Assembly: GCA_020439945.1 (NCBI GenBank) | Contig: JAGRPB010000050.1 | Location: forward strand, 1 to 33,137 | From: Verrucomicrobiia bacterium | GTDB taxonomy: Bacteria > Verrucomicrobiota > Verrucomicrobiia > Verrucomicrobiales > DEV007 | Length of the DNA: 33,137 bases | Reading direction: 5' to 3' | Notes under the pieces: generated by a model | What the model saw: only the letters and a program-made list of their open reading frames with translations | Told to the model about the DNA's origin: nothing | The model's database searches: none | Translations under genes and position numbers: made by a program | Part shown: in pieces, positions 23,515-32,378 of the stretch | Layout of the letters: each line of letters starts with the position of its first letter | Numbering within the stretch: the first letter of the stretch is position 1

Positions 23515-24381
23515 ATGAAAATTTCTTCCCTGATCATTACCACGGCGTTGCTCGGTCTTTTGGGCACGAGCTGCCAGTCACAGCGTAATCTTGCGCAGTT
23601 CGGTGATTTCCGGCTGAGCGCCTTTGGCAACAAGGATGTCGAATCAGAGAGTCGCCCGGACGTCCCCACCACGATGGCCGCGGCTCAGTCCAGTTCCGCC
23701 CGGCCAACCCAGGCTCCCGCCAGTACCCCCACCCCGACGCCGGTGATCAGTGACTCGGATCCGGTGGTGGCGATGGCTCGAGCCCAGGCGGCCGGAGAAA
23801 CCGTCGCCGCTCCCGCGATGCTCGCCCCGGTGCAGACTTCACCATCCACGCCGATGCCTTCGGCGGCCCCGGCGTATTCCTCCGTCCCCAGCGCAACCTC
23901 GACCCTCGAGTCGGCGCAGGATCTCGGCTACACGATTCCGAATCAGTTCGTGGTCAAGACGACCGCCTACACCCACTACGAGGCCGACCATGTTCAATAC
24001 GGGGCGAAGACCGCGACGGGTGAGAATCTGAAATACGGCACGGTTCGCAGCGCCGCCGCCGACTGGTCGCGCTACCCGGTCGGAACCCGTTTCAAGATCA
24101 AGGGACTTCCCTACGAATACGTGGTGGACGACTACGGCCGCGCGCTGGTGGGCACCGACACGATCGATCTCTACAAACCCGATTCCAACTACATGAACCA
24201 GTGGGGTGCACGCGATGTCGGCATCGAAGTGCTGGAATGGGGCAGCTTTGAAGAGAGCAAGCGCATCCTCGAAGGTCGCAAGAACAAGCCCGACGCCGAT
24301 CACGTCCGCCGGATGCTCCGCAACATCGAGGAAAAGATCGACAAGATCCCGGCCCAGCTTCGGGACGGTTTCCGCGCCTGA
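23515..24381 (+). CDS. Lipoprotein with C-terminal 3D domain
   Basis: 288 residues from ATG at 23515, chosen because a lipoprotein signal starts there (MKISSLIITTALLGLLGTSC, cysteine at 20); the open frame upstream adds 15 unlikely residues. A long low-complexity Ser/Pro/Ala/Thr linker reaches to about residue 135. The C-terminal 3D domain runs from KTTAYTHYEADH through GTRFKIKGLPYEYVVDDYGR to GTDTIDLYKPD, with the three conserved aspartates in the VDD and DTIDLY region. 3D domains occur in lytic transglycosylases of the MltA type and in wall-lytic resuscitation proteins. A cell-wall hydrolytic role at the outer membrane is likely, though no separate catalytic domain is present. The AT-rich upstream region suggests its own promoter. 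Confidence 0.85.
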   Translation: MKISSLIITTALLGLLGTSCQSQRNLAQFGDFRLSAFGNKDVESESRPDVPTTMAAAQSSSARPTQAPASTPTPTPVISDSDPVVAMARAQAAGETVAAPAMLAPVQTSPSTPMPSAAPAYSSVPSATSTLESAQDLGYTIPNQFVVKTTAYTHYEADHVQYGAKTATGENLKYGTVRSAAADWSRYPVGTRFKIKGLPYEYVVDDYGRALVGTDTIDLYKPDSNYMNQWGARDVGIEVLEWGSFEESKRILEGRKNKPDADHVRRMLRNIEEKIDKIPAQLRDGFRA

Positions 24382-24429
24382 TCTCGCACTCCGCAGCTCC
24401 GGAGAGACGGTCCCTGCGGCTTCGCCCTC

Positions 24430-25083
24430 ATGACCAAAGCCGAACGCGCCGCCTTCGTCGACCGCCGGCTCGAGGAACTCTATCCGGAAACACCGATCCC
24501 GCTGGATCATCGGGACGCGTTCACCCTCCTGATCGCGGTGCTGCTCTCCGCGCAATGCACCGACGAGCGGGTCAACCAGGTGACGCCGCACCTGTTCGCC
24601 AAGGCCGACACGCCCCAGGTCATGGCCGAGCTCCCGATCGAGCAGATTCAACAGATCATTCGTCCCTGCGGACTTTCGCCCCAGAAAGCCAAGGCCATCT
24701 CGGGTCTGTCGAAGATCCTGATCGAAAAGCACGGCGGCGCGGTTCCAGAAACCTTCGACGAACTGGAGGCACTGCCGGGAGTCGGACACAAGACCGCCTC
24801 CGTGGTGATGAGCCAGGCCTTCGGGCATCCGGCATTTCCCGTCGACACGCACATCTATCGGTTGGCCCAACGCTGGAAGCTGACCTCCGGGAAGAACGTC
24901 GTCCAGACCGAGCGCGACCTGAAGCGACTTTTCCCCGAATCGGAGTGGAATCGGCTCCACCTGCAAATCATCTACTACGGTCGGCAGCATTGCACCGCGC
25001 GCGGCTGCGACGGCACCGTCTGCGAGATCTGCCGGACCCTGTTTCCCGACCGGAAACGACGGGTGAAAACGAAAAAGGCGTGA
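24430..25083 (+). CDS. nth: Endonuclease III (DNA glycosylase/AP lyase)
   Basis: 217 residues. The family core is clear: FTLLIAVLLSAQCTDERVN, the helix-hairpin-helix LPGVGHKTASVV with catalytic K121, and VDTHIYRLAQR with catalytic D139. It removes oxidised pyrimidines and nicks the abasic site in base-excision repair. The cluster cysteines are C188, C193, C198 and C201, that is C-x4-C-x4-C-x2-C, unlike the C-x6-C-x2-C-x5-C of E. coli Nth. All four are present, so a cluster is still possible with different geometry; from memory, similar CTARGCDGTVCEIC tails occur in related phyla. It lies 48 bases after the lipoprotein gene. Another repair gene, the family 4-like glycosylase, is 5 kb upstream but not linked as an operon. 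Confidence 0.93.
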   Translation: MTKAERAAFVDRRLEELYPETPIPLDHRDAFTLLIAVLLSAQCTDERVNQVTPHLFAKADTPQVMAELPIEQIQQIIRPCGLSPQKAKAISGLSKILIEKHGGAVPETFDELEALPGVGHKTASVVMSQAFGHPAFPVDTHIYRLAQRWKLTSGKNVVQTERDLKRLFPESEWNRLHLQIIYYGRQHCTARGCDGTVCEICRTLFPDRKRRVKTKKA

Positions 25084-25168
25084 TCAGAATTCCCTCCCTC
25101 GTTCTCCGTGGCGGCGCCATCGCTTTCCACTTGCCATCGTCGCGTCGGCGCGCTGTAGTGGTCACATC

Positions 25169-25336
25169 ATGAAAATCGCCGCCTTCTTTTTCCTGATCGT
25201 CACCGGAGTCTTCCTGAGCAGTTGCGCCTCTGATTTTGATCCCAACGCTGGCGCCGACTATGCCGATCCCGATCCCCTGAGAACGCAGGGACGCATCCAG
25301 CAGATGCACAGCGACGCGATGCGGCAGCAGTTTTGA
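25169..25336 (+). CDS. Small lipoprotein (55 residues)
   Basis: ATG at 25169 begins a clear signal, MKIAAFFFLIVTGVFLSSC, with lipobox LSSC and the modified cysteine at residue 19. The mature part is only 36 residues, acidic at first (SDFDPNAGADYADPDPL) and then Gln/Met-rich (RTQGRIQQMHSDAMRQQF). No family is recognised. Such tiny lipoproteins are common in verrucomicrobia. A TAGTGG hexamer ends seven bases before the ATG. A hairpin that could end its transcript follows at 25340. Confidence 0.65.
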   Translation: MKIAAFFFLIVTGVFLSSCASDFDPNAGADYADPDPLRTQGRIQQMHSDAMRQQF

Positions 25337-25339
25337 TGT

Positions 25340-25356
25340 GCTTCCTTCCCGGAAGC
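25340..25356. terminator. Candidate hairpin between convergent genes
   Basis: GCTTCC and GGAAGC form a 6-base stem with a 5-base loop, followed by GATTTCT on the plus strand. It lies between the small lipoprotein stop (25336) and the end of the minus-strand DUF1080 gene (25370). The T-run is short, so termination strength is doubtful. Confidence 0.35.
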
Positions 25357-25360
25357 GATT

Positions 25361-25372
25361 TCTGACCCCTCA
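25361..25372 (-). repeat. TGAGGGGTCAGA element at the DUF1080 gene stop
   Basis: Read on the minus strand, TGAGGGGTCAGA includes the TGA stop of the DUF1080/SMP-30 gene. The same 12 bases appear at 32380-32391 on the plus strand, across the start of the rhodanese-like gene. Both share GGGTCAG with the elements at 13328 and 20059. Confidence 0.4.
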
Positions 25373-26866
25373 CGGGCGCAAGCCGCGGGCGTTGAGATCG
25401 ACCGCGTAAAAGCCCATGCGGGCCGTGACGTAGAGCGTCGGCCCCACCAGAAGGCAATTGGCCGGCCCCTCGGGAAAAGCGATTCTCCCCGCCTCCTTGC
25501 CGGAAGGATCGAAGATCCAGACTTCGCCTTTCCACGTGCAATAGACATTCCCGGCGGTGTCGATCGTCATCCCATCGCTGCCGACGGCGGCGAATTTTCG
25601 TTGGTTCTCGATCTTGCCTTCGCCGGTCACGTCGTAGGCCCAGATCGTCTCGGCACCGGGGTCGGCGATGTAGAGAATCCGGTTGTCCGGCGAGAGGATC
25701 AGTCCGTTCGGCTTCGTCAGGTTGTCCGCCACCCGCGTGATCCTGCTTTTTCGATCGAGGTAGTAAACCCCCTCCACCTCCATCTCCAACCCGGTCTTGT
25801 CATTGCCGTAGTGCGGGTCGGTGAAATAGATGCCTCCGAAGGGATCGATGACGAGATCGTTCGGGCTGTTGAATCGTTTGCCGTCAAATTCCGAGGCCAG
25901 CACTTTCACCTCCCCTGACGCGCAGATCCGCGTCAGCCGGCGATTGCCCCCCTCACACGCCACCATCGCCTGAGCTGGCGTCCAGAAAAGTCCGTTCGCC
26001 CGTCCCGTGGCCGCGCGAAAAACCCGCGTCTTCCCGGTCTCCGGATCGTAGACGTGGGTGCGTTCGTTGGGGATGTCGTTGAAGAAAATCTTCCCATTCG
26101 GCCCCAGCGCCGGGCCCTCCGTGAATTTGAAGCCCTCGGCCAGTTTCCGGATCTCAGGTTGCTCGGGAACCACCGACCCGGAGGGAATCGGATCGTCTTC
26201 CGCGACTTCGGGAGACGGTTTGGGCGATTCATTGATCCGGAGGTTTCGCCAGCTCACCTCCATCGCCTCGTCATTCTCCCCAACGCCATGAACCTGCAGG
26301 GCGATGAATCCCCTGGCGGTCATGTCGTCTCTCAAATCCGCCGCCGGCACGCCATTGAGCCAGGTGCGCAACCGATCGCCGATCGCCTCGATCCGGACGT
26401 GATTCCACTCCAACTGGTGGAACGCGTAACGGGCGTCACGATTTTCGGTCAGGTCATTCAGCCAGCCACGGCGTCCCTCATCGTAGATCCCGGCCGTCCA
26501 ACCGCGATCCGAGGGATCGATCTCGCACTGGTAGCCGTGGACCTGTCCATTCTTGTAGTCGGGCAGACTCTGCGAACGGAACTGCACACCGGAGTTCATG
26601 TGGGGATCCACCTTGAACTCAAATTCGAGGGCGAAATCGCCGTAATCCTTTTCGGTGCAAAGAAACGAATTGGGAGTCTTGGGAACGGTCGTACCCACGA
26701 TCGTTTCATTCTCGACGCGATACTTTGCTTCCCCGCCTCGCTGCTTCCAACCTTCCAGCGATTTCCCGTCGAACAAGGGCTTCCAATTTTCCGATTCCTC
26801 TTCGGCCATCGTGATGGCGACCGGCCAACTCACCATCAGCAGAATTGCCAGGGAGATTTGTCTCAT
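25370..26866 (-). CDS. Secreted DUF1080 and SMP-30/gluconolactonase-like fusion
   Basis: 498 residues from the ATG at 26866, where a signal peptide starts (MRQISLAILLMVSWPVAITM); the 69 residues further upstream in frame are Arg-rich and not credible. Residues about 27-212 are DUF1080 (NWKPLFDGKSLEGW, DFALEFEFKVDPHMNSGVQF, EWNHVRIEAIGDRLRTWLNG), a sandwich now known as a 3-keto-disaccharide hydrolase family. Residues about 236-498 are an SMP-30/gluconolactonase-type six-bladed propeller (EGPALGPNGKIFFNDIPNER, NSPNDLVIDPFGGIYFTDPH, DGMTIDTAGNVYCTWKGEVW). The fusion suggests that one protein cleaves a keto-sugar and opens a lactone. It follows the sulfatase gene by 82 bases. A TAGGCT box lies just upstream of the ATG. 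Confidence 0.88.
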   Translation of the reverse strand: MRQISLAILLMVSWPVAITMAEEESENWKPLFDGKSLEGWKQRGGEAKYRVENETIVGTTVPKTPNSFLCTEKDYGDFALEFEFKVDPHMNSGVQFRSQSLPDYKNGQVHGYQCEIDPSDRGWTAGIYDEGRRGWLNDLTENRDARYAFHQLEWNHVRIEAIGDRLRTWLNGVPAADLRDDMTARGFIALQVHGVGENDEAMEVSWRNLRINESPKPSPEVAEDDPIPSGSVVPEQPEIRKLAEGFKFTEGPALGPNGKIFFNDIPNERTHVYDPETGKTRVFRAATGRANGLFWTPAQAMVACEGGNRRLTRICASGEVKVLASEFDGKRFNSPNDLVIDPFGGIYFTDPHYGNDKTGLEMEVEGVYYLDRKSRITRVADNLTKPNGLILSPDNRILYIADPGAETIWAYDVTGEGKIENQRKFAAVGSDGMTIDTAGNVYCTWKGEVWIFDPSGKEAGRIAFPEGPANCLLVGPTLYVTARMGFYAVDLNARGLRP

Positions 26867-26948
26867 GGCCGAGCAGCCTATCGGGAATCTCCCGCGATGA
26901 CGAGAAAAATTACGAGAACATGACCGCAAAAGCGCGTGGGAGTGCGAC

Positions 26949-28358
26949 TTACGGTTCCGAATGCGACGCGGCCAGGTGACTTTCCAGCGCCTCGACCACT
27001 TCCGGAAACTGGTCCGCCACATTCTTTTCCTCCGCCGGATCGTTCTCGAGATCATAGAGTTCGACCGGGCCATTTGGATCCTTGTCCGTGTTCAGCCGCA
27101 CCGCTTTCCAGCGGGTCGTCACCACGGCTCGCGAACCGCCACGCTCCAGGAATTCCCAGTAGAGAAAATCGTGCTTTCCGTGTCCTCCCTCACCGGTCAA
27201 CAGGCCCGCCATGGAAACGCCATCCAGACCCTCTCTCGGTGGCAGTCCGGCCACCTCGGCGAGAGTCGGAAGCCAGTCCTGGAAACCACTGAGGTGATCC
27301 GTGGTCCGTCCGCTTTCGATCTGCCCCGGCCACCAGGCGATGGTCGGTTCGCGCACGCCTCCTTCGTAGAGATCGCGTTTCATGCCGCGCAGGGAATCAT
27401 TCGAATCGAAGAACTCCATCTGGTGCTTTCCTTCCTGGTGCGGACCGTTGTCGCTGGAGAAAATCACCAGCGTGTTTTCGGCGATGCCGAGTTCCTTCAG
27501 CTTGTCGAGCACCCGGCCGACATCCCGGTCGATGTTCCGAATCATCGAAGCGAACCCCTTCTCGGGGTTCGGCCAATCTTTTGCCGCAAACTTCCCGTAG
27601 TCCGGCACCTCCATCCCGTCCTGCTGTTCCTTGTCGTTGCCGCCCTCGTTGTTCGCGTGGGGAACGTTCAACGCGTGATACAGAAAAAACGGACCGTCCC
27701 GGTGCCGGTCGATGAACTTGAGCACCTCCTCCACGATCAGGTCCGGCGCATACTGCTTCTTCACCTTGGCGACTCCCGCGCCTTCCTTGGGGCCTCCCTC
27801 TTCCCGGCCATCGATGAGCCACTCCTCCTTGGTGACGTTCTCCAGGCGTTCCAGCTGACCGTTCCGAATGAGAAAGGGCGGATAGAAATTGTGGGCGTGG
27901 TACATGTTGGCGTAACCATAGAACTCGTCGAACCCCTGCCGGTTGGGATCGTCGCGCGGAGGCGGGCTCCCGATGCCCCACTTGCCGAAGCAGCCCGTCG
28001 CGTAGCCGGCTTCCCTCATGACTTCCGCGATGGTCACGTCTTCGTCTTTCAACTGTCCCGGACCGTTGCCTCGCACCGTACAGTGGCCGGTGTGGAGTCC
28101 GGTCATCAGCACGCAACGCGATGGGGCGCACACGGTCGATCCCGCGTAGTGACGAGTGAACTTCAACCCTTCCGCCGCCATTCGGTCCAGGTTCGGCGTC
28201 GCCAGCGTGGTCTGCCCGAAGCACCCGAGATCACCGTAACCCAGATCGTCGGCGAGGATGAAAATGATGTTCGGTTTCTCCGCGGTCGCCGCGGAGGAAT
28301 TCGAAACCGCGAAAACCAGAAACGGCGCGAGAAGGAATAGGAGGGACTTGAGGCGCAT
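26949..28358 (-). CDS. Secreted sulfatase (FGly type)
   Basis: 469 residues from ATG at 28358; a GTG four codons earlier is possible. A signal peptide (MRLKSLLFLLAPFLVFAVSN) is followed by the sulfatase start KPNIIFILADDLGYGDLGC with metal ligands D37 and D38. The active-site motif CAPSR has C77, to be converted to formylglycine by the maturation enzyme, and is followed by LMTGLHTGHCTVRGNG. FGKWGIG and SSDNGPH carry the remaining active-site Lys, Asp and Asn residues. All catalytic elements look intact. It should remove sulfate groups from an extracellular polysaccharide such as a marine glycan, but the substrate cannot be told. The DUF1080 fusion gene follows on the same strand. Confidence 0.94.
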   Translation of the reverse strand: MRLKSLLFLLAPFLVFAVSNSSAATAEKPNIIFILADDLGYGDLGCFGQTTLATPNLDRMAAEGLKFTRHYAGSTVCAPSRCVLMTGLHTGHCTVRGNGPGQLKDEDVTIAEVMREAGYATGCFGKWGIGSPPPRDDPNRQGFDEFYGYANMYHAHNFYPPFLIRNGQLERLENVTKEEWLIDGREEGGPKEGAGVAKVKKQYAPDLIVEEVLKFIDRHRDGPFFLYHALNVPHANNEGGNDKEQQDGMEVPDYGKFAAKDWPNPEKGFASMIRNIDRDVGRVLDKLKELGIAENTLVIFSSDNGPHQEGKHQMEFFDSNDSLRGMKRDLYEGGVREPTIAWWPGQIESGRTTDHLSGFQDWLPTLAEVAGLPPREGLDGVSMAGLLTGEGGHGKHDFLYWEFLERGGSRAVVTTRWKAVRLNTDKDPNGPVELYDLENDPAEEKNVADQFPEVVEALESHLAASHSEP

Positions 28359-28451
28359 GCCACCACTCACTCAAAATGGGCGCCTGATTTCAACGCCATT
28401 CTGAGCCGCCATTGCGGTCGTTCCTTTCCTTGTGAATGGCCCACCATTTTC

Positions 28452-29393
28452 TCAGCAGTCGCAGAACTTCCGCATCCGATCGAGCACCGGTGGCACCGAT
28501 TCGAACGGATTGTCGTTCTCCTCGTATTCCAGTGTCACGTAGCCCTGATAGCCGGTGTCGTGAAGAATCTTTCCGATCCGCTCCAGATCGGCGGCCCTGG
28601 TTTCTCCTCCGTATTTCAGGGCGACCTTTACCTGCACGTTGACCGCATAGGGCGCGGTGGCCTCGATGTCGGGATAGGGATCTTCCGCCCGGAAGTTCCC
28701 GGTGTCGAGGTTCACGCCTACCCAGGGACTTTTGACGTTTTTCACGATCCGCAGCAGACGATCCGCCGTCCCGATCGAGTCGTGGTTTTCGATGCCCAGG
28801 AAAATGCCTTTGCTGCCCGCGTAGGCCGCCGCCTCCTCGAGTGCTTCCGAGGCGTTCTTCTCCGCCTCGTCCTCGCCGACGCCTTCCGGATGCTTGCCGG
28901 CAAACACCCGGATGTGAGGCGCGCCGAGGATCGATGCCTTGTCGATCCAGTCTTTCACGTAGGTCATCTGCTCCGCCCGCTCGGGGGCGCCCTTCGGGTA
29001 GGAGAAATTATTGCCGACCGCGGTGCCGCTGATCTCGATTCCACAGACGTGGGCGAGATGACGACACTCGGCCAGGTAGGCATCGCTGACGTCGGGATCG
29101 AAGAAATAGCTGGTCAATTCCGCGCCACCGCAGTTGTGTTCGGCACAGAAGCGGATGAAATCGGTCATCTCGATCTGGTCCTCTGCCGGCACTTTTTCAT
29201 TGGGCTTGCCGCGCATCGTCTTGAAATAATTGCGGAACGAATAGGCCGCCAATCCGAGGCGAAGCCGTGCCTGGCCAACCCGGGTGTACGGTTCGGTCAC
29301 CGCGAGTGCGGATGCGCCAAAACCGCCCGCAGTCAGGGCGGCCGCGGACTCGAGAAAACGGCGACGGGAAAATGGGGAGCTTTCGGAAATCAT
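28452..29393 (-). CDS. Tat-exported sugar phosphate isomerase/epimerase-like TIM-barrel protein
   Basis: 313 residues. The N-terminus PFSRRRFLESAAALTAGGFG is a twin-arginine signal, so the protein is exported folded. The body is a xylose-isomerase-like TIM barrel: RLGLAAYSFRNYF, FIRFCAEHNCGGAELTSYF, LGIENHD with a metal-binding Glu, VGVNLDTGNF with Asp, NVQVKVALKYGG, and YVTLEYE with the last Glu. The usual metal ligands (two Glu, Asp, His) can be placed. It may isomerise, epimerise or hydrolyse a sugar released by the neighbouring enzymes; exported members are typical of planctomycetes and verrucomicrobia. A TAGGCT hexamer lies seven bases before the ATG on its own strand. The sulfatase gene follows after 93 bases. 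Confidence 0.9.
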   Translation of the reverse strand: MISESSPFSRRRFLESAAALTAGGFGASALAVTEPYTRVGQARLRLGLAAYSFRNYFKTMRGKPNEKVPAEDQIEMTDFIRFCAEHNCGGAELTSYFFDPDVSDAYLAECRHLAHVCGIEISGTAVGNNFSYPKGAPERAEQMTYVKDWIDKASILGAPHIRVFAGKHPEGVGEDEAEKNASEALEEAAAYAGSKGIFLGIENHDSIGTADRLLRIVKNVKSPWVGVNLDTGNFRAEDPYPDIEATAPYAVNVQVKVALKYGGETRAADLERIGKILHDTGYQGYVTLEYEENDNPFESVPPVLDRMRKFCDC

Positions 29394-29529
29394 GTTCGAA
29401 GCCTAGCACAGAGCTTCTCGAATCGGTCTGCTCTTTTTTCGTTTCTCTCTCGGCGTCAACACGCCAGCTTCGCCGCTTTCAGGAAACGACTCGTCCTGTT
29501 ATTTCTTTGGGAACTCTATCCTTCCCCGA

Positions 29530-30903
29530 ATGAAAGCCCTCTTCGTTTCCCTCGCCCTCGCCGGGTTCCTGCTCGCTGGTCTCCACGCCGAACCCAAATC
29601 CGATCGTCACGTCATCCTCGTGTCGGTGGATGGCCTGGCCAGCTACTACTTCGACGATCCCAAGGCGTCCATGCCGACAATCCGCGAACTCGCCGCGCAG
29701 GGCGCACGGGCCAAGCGGATGGTGTGCTCCTATCCCACGGTTACCTGGCCGAATCACACCACGCTGGTGACCGGCGTCCACCCCGGACGCCACGGCGTCC
29801 TCGGCAACAATTTCTTCGACCGCGAAACGCTCAAGACCGTTCCCCTGATCCCTGACCCGCTTTTCGACAAAGTCGAGATCGTGCGTTCGCCCACCGTTTA
29901 CGATGTCGTCCACGAAGCGGGCTTGAAAACCGCCGGCGTCTGCTGGCCCGCCAGCCGGAATGCGCCGACGCTGGACTGGCAGGTGCCCGATGTCTTCGAC
30001 CAGACCATTTTCGAAAACGCCAGCACGCCGAGCCTGCTCGCGGAGTTGAAGGAAAACGCCATCCCCTACTGGAAACAGAACGAGTGGTGCAAGGCGGGCA
30101 ATTCCGGCAAACCGATGCGCGACTGGATGTACACGAACATCGCAAAGCATCTCATCACCACGCACCAGCCGAACTTTCTGGCCCTGCACCTCGTCAGCGT
30201 GGACGCGCTCGAGCACGCCACCGGCCGCCAGTCGGAGGAAGCCTACTGGGCAGTCTCCGATTCCGATCGTTGCATTCGCGAACTGATCGATGCCACCGAG
30301 CAGGCCGGCCTGAAAGACAGCACCACCTTCTTCATCTGCGCCGATCACGGCTTCATCACCTACACGAAAGAGATCCTGCCCAACGTCGTCCTGCGCCAGG
30401 AAGGCTTCCGCGAGGGCCAGGGCCTGAAGCTGAAACAGCAAGCCTACGCGCTTTCTCAAGGCGGCGGCTGTTTCATCTACATCCTCGATCAGGAAAACCG
30501 TGACGCCATTCGCGAAAAGCTCGCCGCGCGCTTCGCGACGGTGGAAGGCGTCGAGGTCGTCATCGGCCCGGACCAGTTTGCCAAATTCGGTCACCGCCTG
30601 CCGGAAGTCGATCCCCGCGAGCCCGATCTCATGCTCGGCGCGGCCGATGGCTACTCGTTCTCCGGCAAGGACGACGGCGATGCCATCATCACGGAAACCG
30701 ATGGCCCCAAAGGTTCGCACGGTTACTCGCCTTTTCACCCGCTGATGGGGGCGAACTTCGTGGCTGCGGGCGCCGGCATCAAGGCGGGCACAACGCTCGA
30801 TCAGATCAGCAACACCGATGTCGCTCCCACCATCGCAAAATTGCTCGGCGTGGAAATGAATGACACCGAGGGCCGAGTCCTCACCGAAATCCTGACCGAC
30901 TGA
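29530..30903 (+). CDS. Secreted type I phosphodiesterase/nucleotide pyrophosphatase-like enzyme
   Basis: 457 residues. A signal peptide (MKALFVSLALAGFLLAGLHA) precedes the alkaline-phosphatase-superfamily core HVILVSVDGLASYYF with metal ligand D34. The nucleophile is T72 in PTVTWPNHTTLVTG, as in the NPP family where a Thr precedes FPNH. Other metal ligands are in SVDALEHATG, FFICADHGF and KGSHGYSPFHPLMG. All elements are intact. It would cleave phosphodiesters or pyrophosphates in the periplasm, or act on a phospholipid or sugar-phosphate ester. The stop is four bases before the enolase-superfamily gene, so the two are surely cotranscribed. It is divergent from the sugar isomerase gene. Confidence 0.9.
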   Translation: MKALFVSLALAGFLLAGLHAEPKSDRHVILVSVDGLASYYFDDPKASMPTIRELAAQGARAKRMVCSYPTVTWPNHTTLVTGVHPGRHGVLGNNFFDRETLKTVPLIPDPLFDKVEIVRSPTVYDVVHEAGLKTAGVCWPASRNAPTLDWQVPDVFDQTIFENASTPSLLAELKENAIPYWKQNEWCKAGNSGKPMRDWMYTNIAKHLITTHQPNFLALHLVSVDALEHATGRQSEEAYWAVSDSDRCIRELIDATEQAGLKDSTTFFICADHGFITYTKEILPNVVLRQEGFREGQGLKLKQQAYALSQGGGCFIYILDQENRDAIREKLAARFATVEGVEVVIGPDQFAKFGHRLPEVDPREPDLMLGAADGYSFSGKDDGDAIITETDGPKGSHGYSPFHPLMGANFVAAGAGIKAGTTLDQISNTDVAPTIAKLLGVEMNDTEGRVLTEILTD

Positions 30904-30907
30904 CCGG

Positions 30908-32347
30908 ATGCGCTACCGAGTTGAATCGATCGAACTGTTCATCCGGCGCCTGCCGCCAGACCGGATCGGCTTCTCGATCGGAAAACTCAAGGTCCCTCGC
31001 CGTCCCGACGCCTATGGTTTGTGCCGGCTGGTGCTGAGAACGGCCGACGGCCGCAGCGTGACCGGCTGCTCGGGCGACCGGCCCAGCTACGGTTGGCTCG
31101 ACAAGCGCCCCGATATCGAGCCGCAGGCCAAGCTGCGCCACCTCGTGAGCCTGCTGGAATCCGCCCGCGATGCGTGGCTGGAGAGCCCGGCCTTCGACTC
31201 CGTGTTCGATCATTGGCTGGATCGCTACCACGTGATTCAGAAAATCGGCGCCGAAGCCGGTCACGAAACCTTGTCGGCCAGCTACGCTTCCGCCTTCATC
31301 GAGCGCGCGGCGATCGATGCCGTCTGCCGGGCGGAATCCAACCCTCTTTGGTCCGCCATTCAACAGGGTCAACTCGGTTTCCGGCCCGGCGCGGTTCATC
31401 CGGAACTGGAAAACTACGACCTGGCTGCGAATCTCCCGCCCCGCCCCCGGACACGATTTTTTATCCGCCACACCGTCGGTCTGAAGGACGCCCTCACCGC
31501 CGCCGATCTCGACGAACGTGTCAACGATGGCGAACCGGAAACCCTCGAGGAATACGCGCAGCGGGACGGGCTCCGTTTTTTCAAGGTCAAGATCTCGGGC
31601 AACGCGGACGCCGATATCGCCCGCCTCCGTCGGATCTGGGAGGTCATCCCGAAATCTCCGGAGACCGCCCTGACCCTGGACGGGAATGAAGCCTACGAAG
31701 ATCTCGGTGCCTTCGCGGATTTCGTGGATCGGCTCGCCGTGGAAGCACCCGGCCTTTTCGATCACCTGCTGTTCATCGAGCAACCGCTGACCCGCCAGCT
31801 GACCTTCGATCCGAAATCGAAACCCTGGATCGAACGAATCAGCCGGAAAAAACCGCTCATCATCGATGAAGCCGACGGCACCCTGGACGCCTTCCGCCGC
31901 GCCCGTGAGATCGGCTACGCAGGGACCTCGCACAAGAACTGCAAAGGCTTCTTCAAGTCGCTCATGAACCATGCCCTTTGCGGGATGTTTGAAGAGCGCG
32001 ACGAACGCGAGGCGTTTCTCTCCGCCGAGGATCTTTCGCTGATGCCCGTCGTGCCACTGCAACAGGATTTCGCGGCGCTGGGCGTGCTCGGCATCGAACA
32101 CTGCGAACGCAACGGCCACCACTACGCCTACGGCCTTTCCCACCTGACGCCGGAAGAAAAAGCGGCCGCCGTCCGCGATCATCCCGATCTCTACGTGAAA
32201 CGGAATGGCGAAGTCTTTCTCAATATCGTCGATGGCGCCGTGTCATGCGCTTCCCTCCAGGTTCCCGGTTTCGGAGTGAAAACGCTGCCCGACTGGACGT
32301 CACTGGAACCGATGTGCGACTGGTTGGAGGCCAACTATCCGGCTTGA
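30908..32347 (+). CDS. Enolase-superfamily (mandelate racemase/muconate lactonizing-like) enzyme
   Basis: 479 residues, no signal peptide, so cytoplasmic. The barrel carries the superfamily marks: the KxK pair in FFKVKISGN (K226, K228), metal ligand D258 in LDGNEAY, E291 in FIEQPL and the next acid in IIDEADGT (D320 or E321), then GYAGTSHKNCKG. Members abstract a proton alpha to a carboxylate, for example in sugar acid dehydration. It is longer than typical dehydratases (about 400), with an expanded capping part. It starts four bases after the phosphodiesterase gene. A role in catabolism of sugar acids made by the exported enzymes is plausible but not shown. Confidence 0.85.
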   Translation: MRYRVESIELFIRRLPPDRIGFSIGKLKVPRRPDAYGLCRLVLRTADGRSVTGCSGDRPSYGWLDKRPDIEPQAKLRHLVSLLESARDAWLESPAFDSVFDHWLDRYHVIQKIGAEAGHETLSASYASAFIERAAIDAVCRAESNPLWSAIQQGQLGFRPGAVHPELENYDLAANLPPRPRTRFFIRHTVGLKDALTAADLDERVNDGEPETLEEYAQRDGLRFFKVKISGNADADIARLRRIWEVIPKSPETALTLDGNEAYEDLGAFADFVDRLAVEAPGLFDHLLFIEQPLTRQLTFDPKSKPWIERISRKKPLIIDEADGTLDAFRRAREIGYAGTSHKNCKGFFKSLMNHALCGMFEERDEREAFLSAEDLSLMPVVPLQQDFAALGVLGIEHCERNGHHYAYGLSHLTPEEKAAAVRDHPDLYVKRNGEVFLNIVDGAVSCASLQVPGFGVKTLPDWTSLEPMCDWLEANYPA

Positions 32348-32378
32348 TGCGAGCCGCTTCGCCGTTACGGTGGCGGGA

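Noticed and set aside
26961..28340. 459-codon plus-strand frame opposite the sulfatase
   Set aside because: The sulfatase on the other strand has a signal peptide and all catalytic motifs; this frame has none.
29479..30738. 419-codon minus-strand frame opposite the phosphodiesterase
   Set aside because: Shadow of a gene with an intact active site; no independent evidence.
31363..31375. TCAACAGGGTCAA, resembling the right arm of the 20063-20095 inverted repeat
   Set aside because: It lies inside the conserved coding part of the enolase-type gene (Q-Q-G-Q) and has no second arm; chance is likely.
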